Of a DNA stretch of 32,946 nucleotides, positions 14,442-21,441 are shown one piece after another. Origin of the DNA: an uncultured Alphaproteobacteria bacterium (GTDB taxonomy: Bacteria; Pseudomonadota; Alphaproteobacteria; Rhodobacterales; Rhodobacteraceae); contig CABZEG010000020.1 of NCBI GenBank assembly GCA_902524655.1, positions 1 to 32,946 of the forward strand, given 5' to 3'. The position numbers were made by a program, and so were the translations under genes. Below the pieces are notes generated by a model. The model saw only the letters and a program-made list of their open reading frames with translations. It had not been told where the DNA came from and ran no database searches. Each line of letters opens with the position of its first letter. Position 1 is the first letter of the stretch.

Positions 14442-14474
14442 TCATAATTAATTTTAAGCTTGTGTACTTGGCTT
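14429..14474. repeat. tRNA-Leu 3'-end scar, direct repeat B (possible att site)
   Basis: Matches 4946-4968 at 22 of 23 bases, then 17 of the next 23. It includes the last bases of the decayed tRNA-Leu. Confidence 0.6.
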
Positions 14475-14531
14475 AGAACTGCCAAATAGGTACTAGTCTT
14501 TCCAAAAATTTAAGTAATGCACCTAAAAATT

Positions 14532-14561
14532 TTGAATTTAGTGTCGTTTGTGTTATATAAT
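14532..14561 (+). promoter_or_regulatory. Sigma-70-like promoter
   Basis: TTGAAT (14532-14537), 18-nt spacer, TATAAT (14556-14561). Transcription would begin near 14568, right at the foot of the hairpin that starts at 14571. Confidence 0.55.
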
Positions 14562-14567
14562 AGAGAG

Positions 14568-14654
14568 GGGACAAACTAGAGTAGGCGAGATCAAGTCATC
14601 CTACTGGTTTGTTTCCTTCCATGTAGTCCAAGCCAAACAATAGCTATTTTTTTT
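14568..14654 (+). ncRNA. Candidate structured leader or small RNA
   Basis: Downstream of the promoter, ACAAAC (14571-14576) and AGTAGG (14580-14585) pair with CCTACT (14600-14605) and GGTTTGT (14606-14612). The same TGGTTTG (14605-14611) can instead pair with CAAGCCA (14629-14635), ahead of a run of eight T (14647-14654). Two mutually exclusive stems followed by a T-run look like an attenuator or sRNA. It lies just before the CIA30-type gene. No known RNA family is recognised. Confidence 0.4.
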
Positions 14655-14687
14655 GCACCCCTAGTCTGTTGAATGTAGACTGTATGC

Positions 14688-15269
14688 ATGAATTACTAGT
14701 TTAAACTGACTTTATTATTAACCTTTTTATTAAATTTTTACTACGTCCCTCCTTCAAACTCTGCAGATATAAAAAAAATTATAGATGATTTTACAGATAA
14801 TCCAGAGAGACGATGGCAATTTTATACAGATCAGGTAATGGGTGGAGTTTCTGAGGGTAGGGCAAGTATACGAACTAGCCCTGAGGGACCATATGTGAGA
14901 TTAGAAGGATTAGTTAGCACGGCAAATAATGGAGGGTTCATTCAAATCAGAACAAAGATAACGAATGGAGTAAAAAATGCGGAGGGTATTTTACTTAAAG
15001 TTAGGGGAAATGGAGATAAATACTACATACACTTAAATACAAATGAAACCATTTTTCTACCCCAGCAATATCGTTACTATTATCAAGCAATTTTTCCAAC
15101 ATCTAAAGATTGGACCGAGGTTAAACTTCCTTTCTCAACTGAATTTAAAAGATCAAGCGCGAAGATAAGCAATAGTTTCGATGGAAACCAAATTAGAACT
15201 ATCGGGATACTAGCTTACGGTAAAGACCATTATGCTCTTTTAGAGGTTAGCTATTTATCATTTTATTAA
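14688..15269 (+). pseudogene. CIA30-family secreted protein with stop at codon 4 (or non-ATG restart)
   Basis: RRWQFYTDQVMGGVSEGRAS is the hallmark of the CIA30 (complex I intermediate-associated protein 30) beta-sandwich domain. The later strands (EGILLKVRGNGDKYYIHLNT and IRTIGILAYG) continue it to the end. The frame is open from 14700 and begins with a signal-peptide-like stretch (FKLTLLLTFLLNFYYVPPSN). The only in-frame ATG upstream (14688) is cut off by TAG at 14697-14699. Translation could restart at CTG 14706, which would lose the Lys of the signal peptide, or at ATG 14838, which would lose the DQVMGG start. I read it as a probably impaired gene for a periplasmic protein. Confidence 0.65.
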
Positions 15270-15463
15270 TTTTTACAAAACACAATTTCCACGAAATAAT
15301 GCGTTTAATATGAAAATCAATTGACACCCATTCTTCAACGCCGAAAAACATAATTTTTATCTAATTTCAGTATCAAATTTTTTTCATTCTTTAAGGGCAT
15401 TACTACAAGAAGGTGATATGTTTTAATAAATGAGAAGTATATTTTAGAATGTAAGAAACAGAC

Positions 15464-16009
15464 TCAGTTTTGATCATCTTGTTTAAACATAAAGACACCT
15501 AAAACAATTAGGATCACATGAAATGCTAGAAGAAATGGCAAAATAATAACGCTTGTTTGAATCGCTGAGGGTTCGGATGTAGCTAATAATGTAAAGCCAA
15601 TAGCTGTTACTACAGTTAAAAGACCAGATAACCACTTGGGGAATATAGTTGTTCTAAAAAACCCTATGCCACTTATACAAACTCCTAAAATGGTTGATGA
15701 ATAAGCTGTAACAGCGATAGCATTTGCCACATCACTTAGGTTTGCTCCTGCTCTAAAAGCATCCGCTGCCATCGCCATTGACATACTTGCTACAATGATT
15801 ATTAGTCCGCCATCTATGAAATAGTTTCTTTCAATTCGCCTTGCCATCAATATTGCTATTGGAAGCGAAAAGAATAGATACGCAAAAAACTGTTCTGCTC
15901 TAGCTTGATCTAAAATTGCCGCTCCATCAGGACCTAAACCCAGATAAACAATGAAGGGTGTCAACCCAGCTGTAACAAATAACAAACTGTTAGCAGTATT
16001 AATATTCAT
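15464..16009 (-). CDS. Multi-pass membrane protein of unknown function
   Basis: 181 residues with about six hydrophobic helices: LLFVTAGLTPFIVYLGLG, FFAYLFFSLPIAILMARR, GGLIIIVASMSMAMAADAF, AVTAYSSTILGVCISGIGFF, WLSGLLTVVTAIGFTLLA and VIILPFLLAFHVILIVLGVF. AAGGATCTCTTT precedes the ATG on the minus strand. No conserved motif I can assign. A 40-aa membrane protein gene (16073-16195) lies 63 nt upstream on the same strand and may share its transcript. Confidence 0.7.
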   Translation of the reverse strand: MNINTANSLLFVTAGLTPFIVYLGLGPDGAAILDQARAEQFFAYLFFSLPIAILMARRIERNYFIDGGLIIIVASMSMAMAADAFRAGANLSDVANAIAVTAYSSTILGVCISGIGFFRTTIFPKWLSGLLTVVTAIGFTLLATSEPSAIQTSVIILPFLLAFHVILIVLGVFMFKQDDQN

Positions 16010-16072
16010 AAAGAGATCCTTATTTAATTATCAATCTTTTTATTGGTCTTCAGCATTACGGAAAGTGCTTAC

Positions 16073-16195
16073 TTATAAATTCTCTTCAAATTTAAATAGG
16101 TACTCTTTTTTTATTCCAGTGTAATAGCCTAAGCTAAAGGATGATGAAACCACAAGTAAGACCCCTAGTGAGTGCCAAATATACCATTCCAACAT
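16073..16195 (-). CDS. 40-aa membrane microprotein
   Basis: The minus-strand frame encodes MLEWYIWHSLGVLLVVSSSF then SLGYYTGIKKEYLFKFEENL: one membrane helix followed by a charged cytoplasmic tail. GGAG lies about 11 nt before the ATG on that strand. It is in the same orientation as, and just upstream of, the 181-aa membrane protein. No family recognised. Confidence 0.45.
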   Translation of the reverse strand: MLEWYIWHSLGVLLVVSSSFSLGYYTGIKKEYLFKFEENL

Positions 16196-16313
16196 TTTGT
16201 AAAATACTCCAAATAATAAACATGTTGACATACCCGACTAAATTAGTCAAGAATGAATCATGAGTAATTAAGTCATATTTAAAAATAAATCGTTTTTTTG
16301 AAAGTGGGATGAA

Positions 16314-16463
16314 ATGATCGATGATGATAATTATGAAATACCGGTCCGTTCAATTGATTGGGTGTTCGACGTTGAACAATGGTCTTATGAACATACAACA
16401 TATTTTGAATTCCTTGAGACACACTTAAAAAGGTTTATTCCCTCGGAGAAAGATTATGAATAG
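16314..16463 (+). CDS. Small acidic protein (49 aa)
   Basis: ATG 16314 follows AAGTGGGATGAA. It encodes MIDDDNYEIPVRSIDWVFDV then EQWSYEHTTYFEFLETHLKR and ends FIPSEKDYE. It is rich in acidic and aromatic residues, with no membrane segment or cysteine. Unknown. It is 10 nt from the ATG at 16475 of the next reading frame, so the two may be one unit. Confidence 0.4.
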   Translation: MIDDDNYEIPVRSIDWVFDVEQWSYEHTTYFEFLETHLKRFIPSEKDYE

Positions 16464-16509
16464 AGGATCTTAAAATGAATCAAAAATTAAGGGGGCTACA
16501 CCTGTTGCA

Positions 16510-16956
16510 GTGCTGTCTGATTTATCGACTGAAGAGCATCTGGCCGTTTACTATTTTAGATGCACTTTCGAAACCCCTAGTGTACTGATGGATATACACA
16601 GCGAGTTTTGCTCATATCTAGGTGAGAAATTAGCAGACAGGACTATCGGAGCCTTGCACGCTTTAATAACTAAACTTCAAAAAGATGGAAGAAGGAAGCT
16701 TACAAGGCATCAACTATCGTGTAACTGTGTTGGATTGGATGAAAATTGTTTTGCCCATCTTGTTACAATGGCCACTAAAAATGACAAAAAAGATGCAATG
16801 CTTATTGCAGTTTTATTGTCTGACGCAAATGTCGCCGCTGAGCTTGTTTATATGGCACAAGACCTTGGACAGGGTATAAGAGAATTAGTAGATAAAATTT
16901 CATCTCTTGATAATGTATTTTTTCTTACACCACAATTAAATATCAAACATAATTGA
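16510..16956 (+). CDS. Helical protein of unknown function (148 aa)
   Basis: From GTG 16510 the protein reads MLSDLSTEEHLAVYYFRCTF and is mainly helical (LADRTIGALHALITKLQKDG; KDAMLIAVLLSDANVAAELV; QGIRELVDKISS), with three cysteines (FCSYL, LSCNCVG). It is soluble and unrecognised. The start is unsure: the frame upstream (SKIKGATPVAV) also looks coding. An ATG at 16475 with MNQKLRG would join it only after a 1-nt shift within the GGGGG run at 16491-16495, so a frameshift or sequencing error in the N-terminus is possible. Confidence 0.6.
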   Translation: MLSDLSTEEHLAVYYFRCTFETPSVLMDIHSEFCSYLGEKLADRTIGALHALITKLQKDGRRKLTRHQLSCNCVGLDENCFAHLVTMATKNDKKDAMLIAVLLSDANVAAELVYMAQDLGQGIRELVDKISSLDNVFFLTPQLNIKHN

Positions 16957-17017
16957 ACTCGACACAAGGAAGCTCCACTATTTCGCTCTTACCTTATATA
17001 AATGAAACGGAATTAAA

Positions 17018-17221
17018 ATGAGCTCAATGTTAAAAAGAAGCTTTATAAAAACAATAACATGGAGAGTAATAGCAACTTTGGACACATTTTTTATATCATG
17101 GTTTATAACTGGGAAATTGGCTTTTGCTGGGGCAATTGCGAGCCTCGAAATTTTAACGAAAATGTTTCTAGACTTTTTACATGAACGAGGATGGGCAAAG
17201 ATAAAATGGGGTAGGCTATAA
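17018..17221 (+). CDS. DUF2061 membrane protein
   Basis: 67 residues. RSFIKTITWRVIATLDTFFI then SWFITGKLAFAGAIASLEIL and HERGWAKIKWG is the compact DUF2061 pattern: two membrane helices, a conserved K.ITWR..A..DT start and an HE..W end. The inner-membrane role is unknown; in many bacteria it neighbours sulfate assimilation genes. CGGAAT precedes the ATG. Its stop overlaps the next ATG by one base (TAATG), so the two are translationally coupled. Confidence 0.9.
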   Translation: MSSMLKRSFIKTITWRVIATLDTFFISWFITGKLAFAGAIASLEILTKMFLDFLHERGWAKIKWGRL

Positions 17222-17523
17222 TGGATAAGAAACAAACTTTAAACCCAGATTGGTTAGAAAAATATGCCCACAGAGTTATTGAGCATATGAATGAGGATCC
17301 CCAGAATACCATTGTATCAACATTGAATGCGCAACTTAAGATTGAGGATCCTGAAGCAAGAATGGTTGAATTGCGTTCGGATGGCTACTTCGTCGCGTCC
17401 AACGGTATTCGTTTCTTTTTAAAATTGGAAAAAGAATGTCAAACTCCTGAAGAATACAAAAATGAGTTGGTAAAAAATGCAAAAAAATACAGAGCTTTTG
17501 AACTCGGCGAACCCAAAAAATAA
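17221..17523 (+). CDS. Conserved-looking small cytoplasmic protein (100 aa)
   Basis: Starts one base inside the DUF2061 stop. The protein (opening MDKKQTLNPDWLEKYAHRVI) is charged, with HRVIEHMNEDPQNTIVSTLN and LRSDGYFVASNGIRFFLKLE. This resembles the pyridoxamine-oxidase-like DUF2470 module (H...hMNeDH...) in its first part, where the usual His is replaced (MNEDP). I treat the DUF2470 likeness as a suggestion only. It lies in a run of same-strand genes with the DUF2061 protein and the nitroreductase (20 nt downstream). Confidence 0.6.
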   Translation: MDKKQTLNPDWLEKYAHRVIEHMNEDPQNTIVSTLNAQLKIEDPEARMVELRSDGYFVASNGIRFFLKLEKECQTPEEYKNELVKNAKKYRAFELGEPKK

Positions 17524-17543
17524 ACTATGGAAAAATAAAAATA

Positions 17544-18107
17544 ATGGACGCACTAGAAAATATCATCAACAGACAATCCTCGCGATTTTTAGATGAACCT
17601 ATTCCAGACAGGGAACAACTCCAAAAGATTTATCAAGCAGCACTTAGGGCCCCAGATCACGCTAACTTGAAGCCAAGCCGTTTTATTGAGGTTTCAGGCT
17701 TAGGTTTAAATATGCTGTCAGAGGTCTTTGTGACTTATGCAAAAAAACACATTGAAAATATATCGGCAGAAAAGCTAGAAAAATATGAAAAAGCACCTTT
17801 TAGAGCTCCACTTATTATAATTTTAATTTCTGAAACTAAGCCCCACAAAAGCGTTCTACCTGTGGAACAGCTCTTGTCCACTGCAGCTGCTGGTCAGAAC
17901 ATTTTATTGGCGCTGAACGCCATGAATTTTTCGGCAATATGGAGAACTGGGATTTTCGCCTTTAATTCTGAAATAGGATCCATGTTAGGCCTTAATAAAA
18001 GTCAGCAAATTATTGGATATTTATATATAGGAACAACAAAAGAGAAAAAACGTCAGATTCCAAATGTTGATCTAAAAAAATATGTACAGACGTTAAAAAG
18101 TCTTTAA
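17544..18107 (+). CDS. Nitroreductase family (YdjA-like) flavoprotein
   Basis: 187 residues. INRQSSRFLDEPIPDREQLQ, YQAALRAPDHANLKPSRFIE and LLSTAAAGQNILLALNAMNF are the FMN-binding and dimer-interface blocks of small nitroreductases. The APDHANLKP form is that of the YdjA subgroup. These cytoplasmic enzymes use NAD(P)H to reduce nitro groups or quinones. The natural substrate is unknown, and a role in aromatic metabolism cannot be inferred from position alone (the lig operon starts about 2 kb further on). Confidence 0.9.
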   Translation: MDALENIINRQSSRFLDEPIPDREQLQKIYQAALRAPDHANLKPSRFIEVSGLGLNMLSEVFVTYAKKHIENISAEKLEKYEKAPFRAPLIIILISETKPHKSVLPVEQLLSTAAAGQNILLALNAMNFSAIWRTGIFAFNSEIGSMLGLNKSQQIIGYLYIGTTKEKKRQIPNVDLKKYVQTLKSL

Positions 18108-18137
18108 CCTCGATATAAAATAAGGGAGTGTCTTCAA

Positions 18138-18563
18138 GTGAGTTCAAAATTAGGTTCTTTCAAAACATTAATATCATCTATTCCTGAGTTTTGTACATCC
18201 CATTGGCTATTGAGAATGCCGTTAGTTATAATATTTCTACAGCAAGGACTTATGAAGTTGCCTTTTGATCTAGACGAGGCTTCTTCTTATGGGCTACCAC
18301 CTTTGGTTTGGTGGATAGTGATCGCAGGTGAACTTGGAGCAGGTCTTGGTCTACTTTTAGGAGGCCTTTTTAATACAAAAGTATTAGCTTGGATTGGAGA
18401 CCCCATTACACGTTTTAGCGGTTTCACTATTGGTTGTATCACAACAGGTGTTATCTGGATAGGAGAGCCAGAAAGCTTTTTGGATGTTTTGCTCTATGAT
18501 AATCTTCATGTCTCTATATGGGTTGGAGGATTATTCTTTGCCCTGAGAGGTAACAGGGCATAA
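18138..18563 (+). CDS. DoxX-like membrane protein
   Basis: 141 residues starting at GTG 18138 with AAGGGAG upstream. The protein has four helices. LLRMPLVIIFLQQGLMKLPF matches the R..L...F...G..K pattern at the start of DoxX proteins. VWWIVIAGELGAGLGLLLGG gives the second helix pair. DNLHVSIWVGGLFFALRGN closes it. DoxX members are inner-membrane proteins tied in some organisms to thiosulfate:quinone oxidation, which may be relevant given soxSYZCD in this window. The match is loose. Confidence 0.65.
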   Translation: MSSKLGSFKTLISSIPEFCTSHWLLRMPLVIIFLQQGLMKLPFDLDEASSYGLPPLVWWIVIAGELGAGLGLLLGGLFNTKVLAWIGDPITRFSGFTIGCITTGVIWIGEPESFLDVLLYDNLHVSIWVGGLFFALRGNRA

Positions 18564-18602
18564 GCCTTTACAAAAAAATAACTGAAACAAATAGTAAAAC
18601 AA

Positions 18603-19478
18603 ATGATTAAACGATTAAGTAATCCGATTTTGTTTATCTTATCGGCAGCATTTTTATTTGGGCTGGGAAGTGTTCTCAGTAAAAAAGTTGGTAATACTTC
18701 AGCTAGTGATAGCATTCACCCTTTCCAAATTGTATATGCCAGATTTTTTTTTGCCTTTATAATCGTCAGTGTATTAGTTTTTTTTAAGAAAATTAAGTTT
18801 AAAAGCCCTAACTTACCAATACATATCACAAGGTCTATATGCGGTTGGTCAGGGGTCGCTATCTTGTTTAGTGGGGTAATATATATTCCTGCATCAGATG
18901 CTGTTGCTATAACATTTTTAAATCCTGTGTTTGCAATGTTATTAGCTATTTTTGTATTAAAAGAGCGTTTTAAAATTAATAGGTGGATAGCTGTTGTTAT
19001 CTCGCTTCTGGGTACAGTTGTCTTGCTTAGGCCATCTTTAGATTTTGGAAGTAACCTCTTTGCTTATTTGTGCCTCGCAGGAGCATTTATCATGGGAATA
19101 GAAATCTTATGTATAAAAGTTCTCTCAGAGAGAGAGCCTTTTTTGCAGATTTTATTCATAAATAACTTGATAGCTACGCTTATAGGTGTTTTCCCAATGA
19201 TACTTTTTTTTAAAACTCCAAATATAATTCAATTAATTGAACTTGTGACGATAGCTGGGGCTATGGTCTTAGGACAGTTTTTCTTTTTAAACGCAATGAA
19301 AGGCACAGAAACAACTTTTATTGCACCTTTTTTCTACTCGACACTTGTTTTTGTTATGATTTTAGACCTTGCTCTTTTTGGTGTTATTCCCGACATAATT
19401 AGTTTAATTGGCGCATCTCTGATAATACTGGGGGGAATATTCATTAGCTTGAGAATTAATTTTAAGGTCTTTAGCTAA
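18603..19478 (+). CDS. EamA/DMT family transporter
   Basis: 291 residues, ten membrane helices in two halves. ARFFFAFIIVSVLVFF, SDAVAITFLNPVFAMLLAIF and KERFKINRWIAVVISLLGTV are the conserved features of EamA repeats: the first half ends with the PVF and E.....W.....G signature. The second half repeats it (TFIAPFFYSTLVFVMILDLA). These carry metabolites across the inner membrane; the substrate is unknown. It begins 39 nt after the DoxX-like gene. Confidence 0.9.
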   Translation: MIKRLSNPILFILSAAFLFGLGSVLSKKVGNTSASDSIHPFQIVYARFFFAFIIVSVLVFFKKIKFKSPNLPIHITRSICGWSGVAILFSGVIYIPASDAVAITFLNPVFAMLLAIFVLKERFKINRWIAVVISLLGTVVLLRPSLDFGSNLFAYLCLAGAFIMGIEILCIKVLSEREPFLQILFINNLIATLIGVFPMILFFKTPNIIQLIELVTIAGAMVLGQFFFLNAMKGTETTFIAPFFYSTLVFVMILDLALFGVIPDIISLIGASLIILGGIFISLRINFKVFS

Positions 19479-19587
19479 TGGGTATTTACAGGACAGAATT
19501 CACTCCAATATAAAATTAATTTCAAATTCTCTTGATTAATAGAAAACAAAATTTTTAAATAGGACGATATAAAAAAGGATTTATAAA

Positions 19588-19962
19588 ATGAAAACGTCTA
19601 CTGAATATTTGAAAGAAGCTAATGCATTAGTTGAAAAAATTGATGTTGAGAAAGGCATTGACCGACATAAATCGGGAGAAGCGATTTTCATTGATGTTCG
19701 AGACAGTGCAGATATTGCGTCCACTGGAACGATAAAAGGGTCGTTACAAATTCCACGTGGGTTTATTGAGTTTGCAGCCGATGAATCAACGCCATTCCAC
19801 AATAAAGCGCTATTTAAAGATCAAGAGATTATTTTAGTGTGCGGTGCAGGTGGTATGGCTGCGCTAACTGGAAAAACCATGATTGAAATGGGCTACAAGA
19901 ATGTAAAAAACGTTGGAGGAATCGGAGACTGGATCAAAGCTGAAGGTCCTATGGAAAAATAA
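19588..19962 (+). CDS. Rhodanese-domain protein
   Basis: 124 residues, single domain. FIDVRDSADIASTGTIKGSL is the CH2A motif (IDVR...E...GHI.GA in canonical form), and LVCGAGGMAALTGKTMIEMG contains the catalytic loop with Cys85. The loop reads CGAGGMA instead of the usual C..G.RA, so the Arg is missing. Rhodaneses carry sulfane sulfur as a cysteine persulfide. It stands 95 nt before the aromatic operon. The gap has no clear terminator, so co-transcription is possible, but a sulfur role is equally plausible. Confidence 0.88.
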   Translation: MKTSTEYLKEANALVEKIDVEKGIDRHKSGEAIFIDVRDSADIASTGTIKGSLQIPRGFIEFAADESTPFHNKALFKDQEIILVCGAGGMAALTGKTMIEMGYKNVKNVGGIGDWIKAEGPMEK

Positions 19963-20069
19963 TCTTGTAACTTTTCGATTAGGGTTCCAATGATAGGGTA
20001 TAGGTCTAAATCGGGGAGTTTCTCTAGCTAACTTTCGGAAAATTGATTTAAGGGACTTTGGCTGACAAA

Positions 20070-20975
20070 ATGAGTATAGATGATTATACCATAGCTTTTA
20101 TAGGTTTAGGAGAAGCGGCATCTACAATTATCTCAGGATGGGGAAACCTTCGAAATAATCAAATAAAGGCCTACGATATTAAATTGCATTCAATTGAAAC
20201 TAGAGAAGAAATAGTTGCTAGAGCGGATAAACTTAATATCTTTATTAAATCTTCTTTAAAAGAACTGGTAAGAGATTCTGATCTAATTTTTTCCACAGTT
20301 ACCGCTGATCAAGCTACAAATGTGGCAAGGGAGTCGAGCCAATTTTTAAAAGAAGGGGTATATTTTTTTGATCTCAATTCATGTGCGCCTTCTTCGAAAA
20401 AAAAATCATGTAAAAGTATTGAAGCAAATGGAGGGTGTTACGTAGATGTGGCGGTTATGGCACCAGTTTATGCCAAAAAACACCTTGTTCCTCTCATAAT
20501 TTCTGGAGATAAAGCTTTTCATGCACACGCTATCTTAGAAAAACTTCCAATGGATGTAAAAATTATTGAGGGGCCCGTTGGTAAGGCATCTTCGATAAAA
20601 ATGGTCCGCTCGATATTGGTTAAGGGGTTAGAGGCTCTTACCGCCGAGTGTGCTCTCGCAGCAGTCGAAGCAGATGTCTTAGATGAGGTATTCAATTCAT
20701 TATCGGCTGAGCATCCCCACTTTGATATTATCAAGCATTCTATTTACAATTTCGAGAGAAGCCTTTCTCATGGTAAGCGTAGATCAGAAGAGCTCAAAGA
20801 GGTATCAAAAATGCTTGAAGATTTGAGCCTTGCAAATCATATGTCAAAAGCAACTGCCATTTGGCAGAATAATATTGGTTCATTAGAAAAGACAAATTTA
20901 ATGTCGGAAATCAAAGAAAATTTTGTTTCTTTTGCTAAACAGTTATCTGCTGAGCTTAGAGACATAAATGAGTAA
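20070..20975 (+). CDS. NAD(P)-dependent dehydrogenase, 6-phosphogluconate dehydrogenase-like N-domain with DUF1932 C-domain
   Basis: About 301 residues from ATG 20070; a TTG at 20058 would add four residues but sits only 2 nt from AGGGA. The Rossmann nucleotide site is YTIAFIGLGEAASTIISGWG. The serine/threonine-rich LIFSTVTADQATNVAR and DLNSCAPSSKKKSCK regions follow the beta-hydroxyacid dehydrogenase plan, and the substrate-binding Lys region (GPVGKASSIKMVRSILVKGL) is present. The helical C-terminus is DUF1932-like. Reaction: oxidation of a beta-hydroxyacid (or reverse) with NAD(P). It is the first gene before ligA and probably handles a side compound of the protocatechuate or gallate pathway; its substrate is not known to me. 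Confidence 0.85.
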   Translation: MSIDDYTIAFIGLGEAASTIISGWGNLRNNQIKAYDIKLHSIETREEIVARADKLNIFIKSSLKELVRDSDLIFSTVTADQATNVARESSQFLKEGVYFFDLNSCAPSSKKKSCKSIEANGGCYVDVAVMAPVYAKKHLVPLIISGDKAFHAHAILEKLPMDVKIIEGPVGKASSIKMVRSILVKGLEALTAECALAAVEADVLDEVFNSLSAEHPHFDIIKHSIYNFERSLSHGKRRSEELKEVSKMLEDLSLANHMSKATAIWQNNIGSLEKTNLMSEIKENFVSFAKQLSAELRDINE

Positions 20976-21014
20976 TAATATTTTTAGACCTTTTCAAAAT
21001 TATTATTTAGAATT

Positions 21015-21042
21015 AAGAGGAACTAATTAATTAGGATCTCTT
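21015..21042. promoter_or_regulatory. Palindrome just before ligA (possible operator)
   Basis: A perfect 12-bp palindrome CTAATTAATTAG (21023-21034) is flanked by outer arms AAGAG (21015-21019) and CTCTT (21038-21042), which also pair. The three intervening bases on each side do not match. The dyad lies 7 nt before the ligA ATG, so it could be a regulator binding site or an RNA hairpin covering translation initiation. Confidence 0.4.
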
Positions 21043-21048
21043 TTATAA

Positions 21049-21441
21049 ATGACTGAAAAAGAATACGATAAAATCCCTGGCACCATTGTTTTTGATGCGG
21101 ATAAATCAAGAGAGGGGTATCATTTAAACCAATTTTGTATATCACTCAGGTTGCAGGAAAATAGAGACGCCTTCAATCAAAATGAAGAGGCTTATCTTGA
21201 CGCCTACCCTATGTCTAAGGAACAGCGCGAAGCTGTTTTGACGAGGGAGTGGAATCTACTATTAGAATTGGGAGGTAATATTTATTATACCTCCAAATTA
21301 GCGGCTAACGATGGGATTAATTTCCAAAATCTTGCGGGACGAATGACTGGTATGGGTGTAGATTCCTATCGTGAGATGATGCTTAAAGGAGGACGTTCAA
21401 TAGAAGGCAATAGAGATAAGTCTGAGTGGGGAGAAGATTAA
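21049..21441 (+). CDS. ligA: Protocatechuate 4,5-dioxygenase alpha subunit
   Basis: 130 residues, close to the ~139 of characterised LigA. IPGTIVFDADKSREGYHLNQ, EEAYLDAYPMSKEQREAVLT and LLELGGNIYYTSKLAANDGI match the family (PGT.VFD...KGY.LN; LT.EQ..AVL; GGN.YY..KLA). LigA is the small subunit that shields the active site of LigB. The complex cleaves the 4,5-bond of protocatechuate (or gallate) with O2 to give 4-carboxy-2-hydroxymuconate semialdehyde. Its stop overlaps ligB by one base. Confidence 0.94.
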   Translation: MTEKEYDKIPGTIVFDADKSREGYHLNQFCISLRLQENRDAFNQNEEAYLDAYPMSKEQREAVLTREWNLLLELGGNIYYTSKLAANDGINFQNLAGRMTGMGVDSYREMMLKGGRSIEGNRDKSEWGED

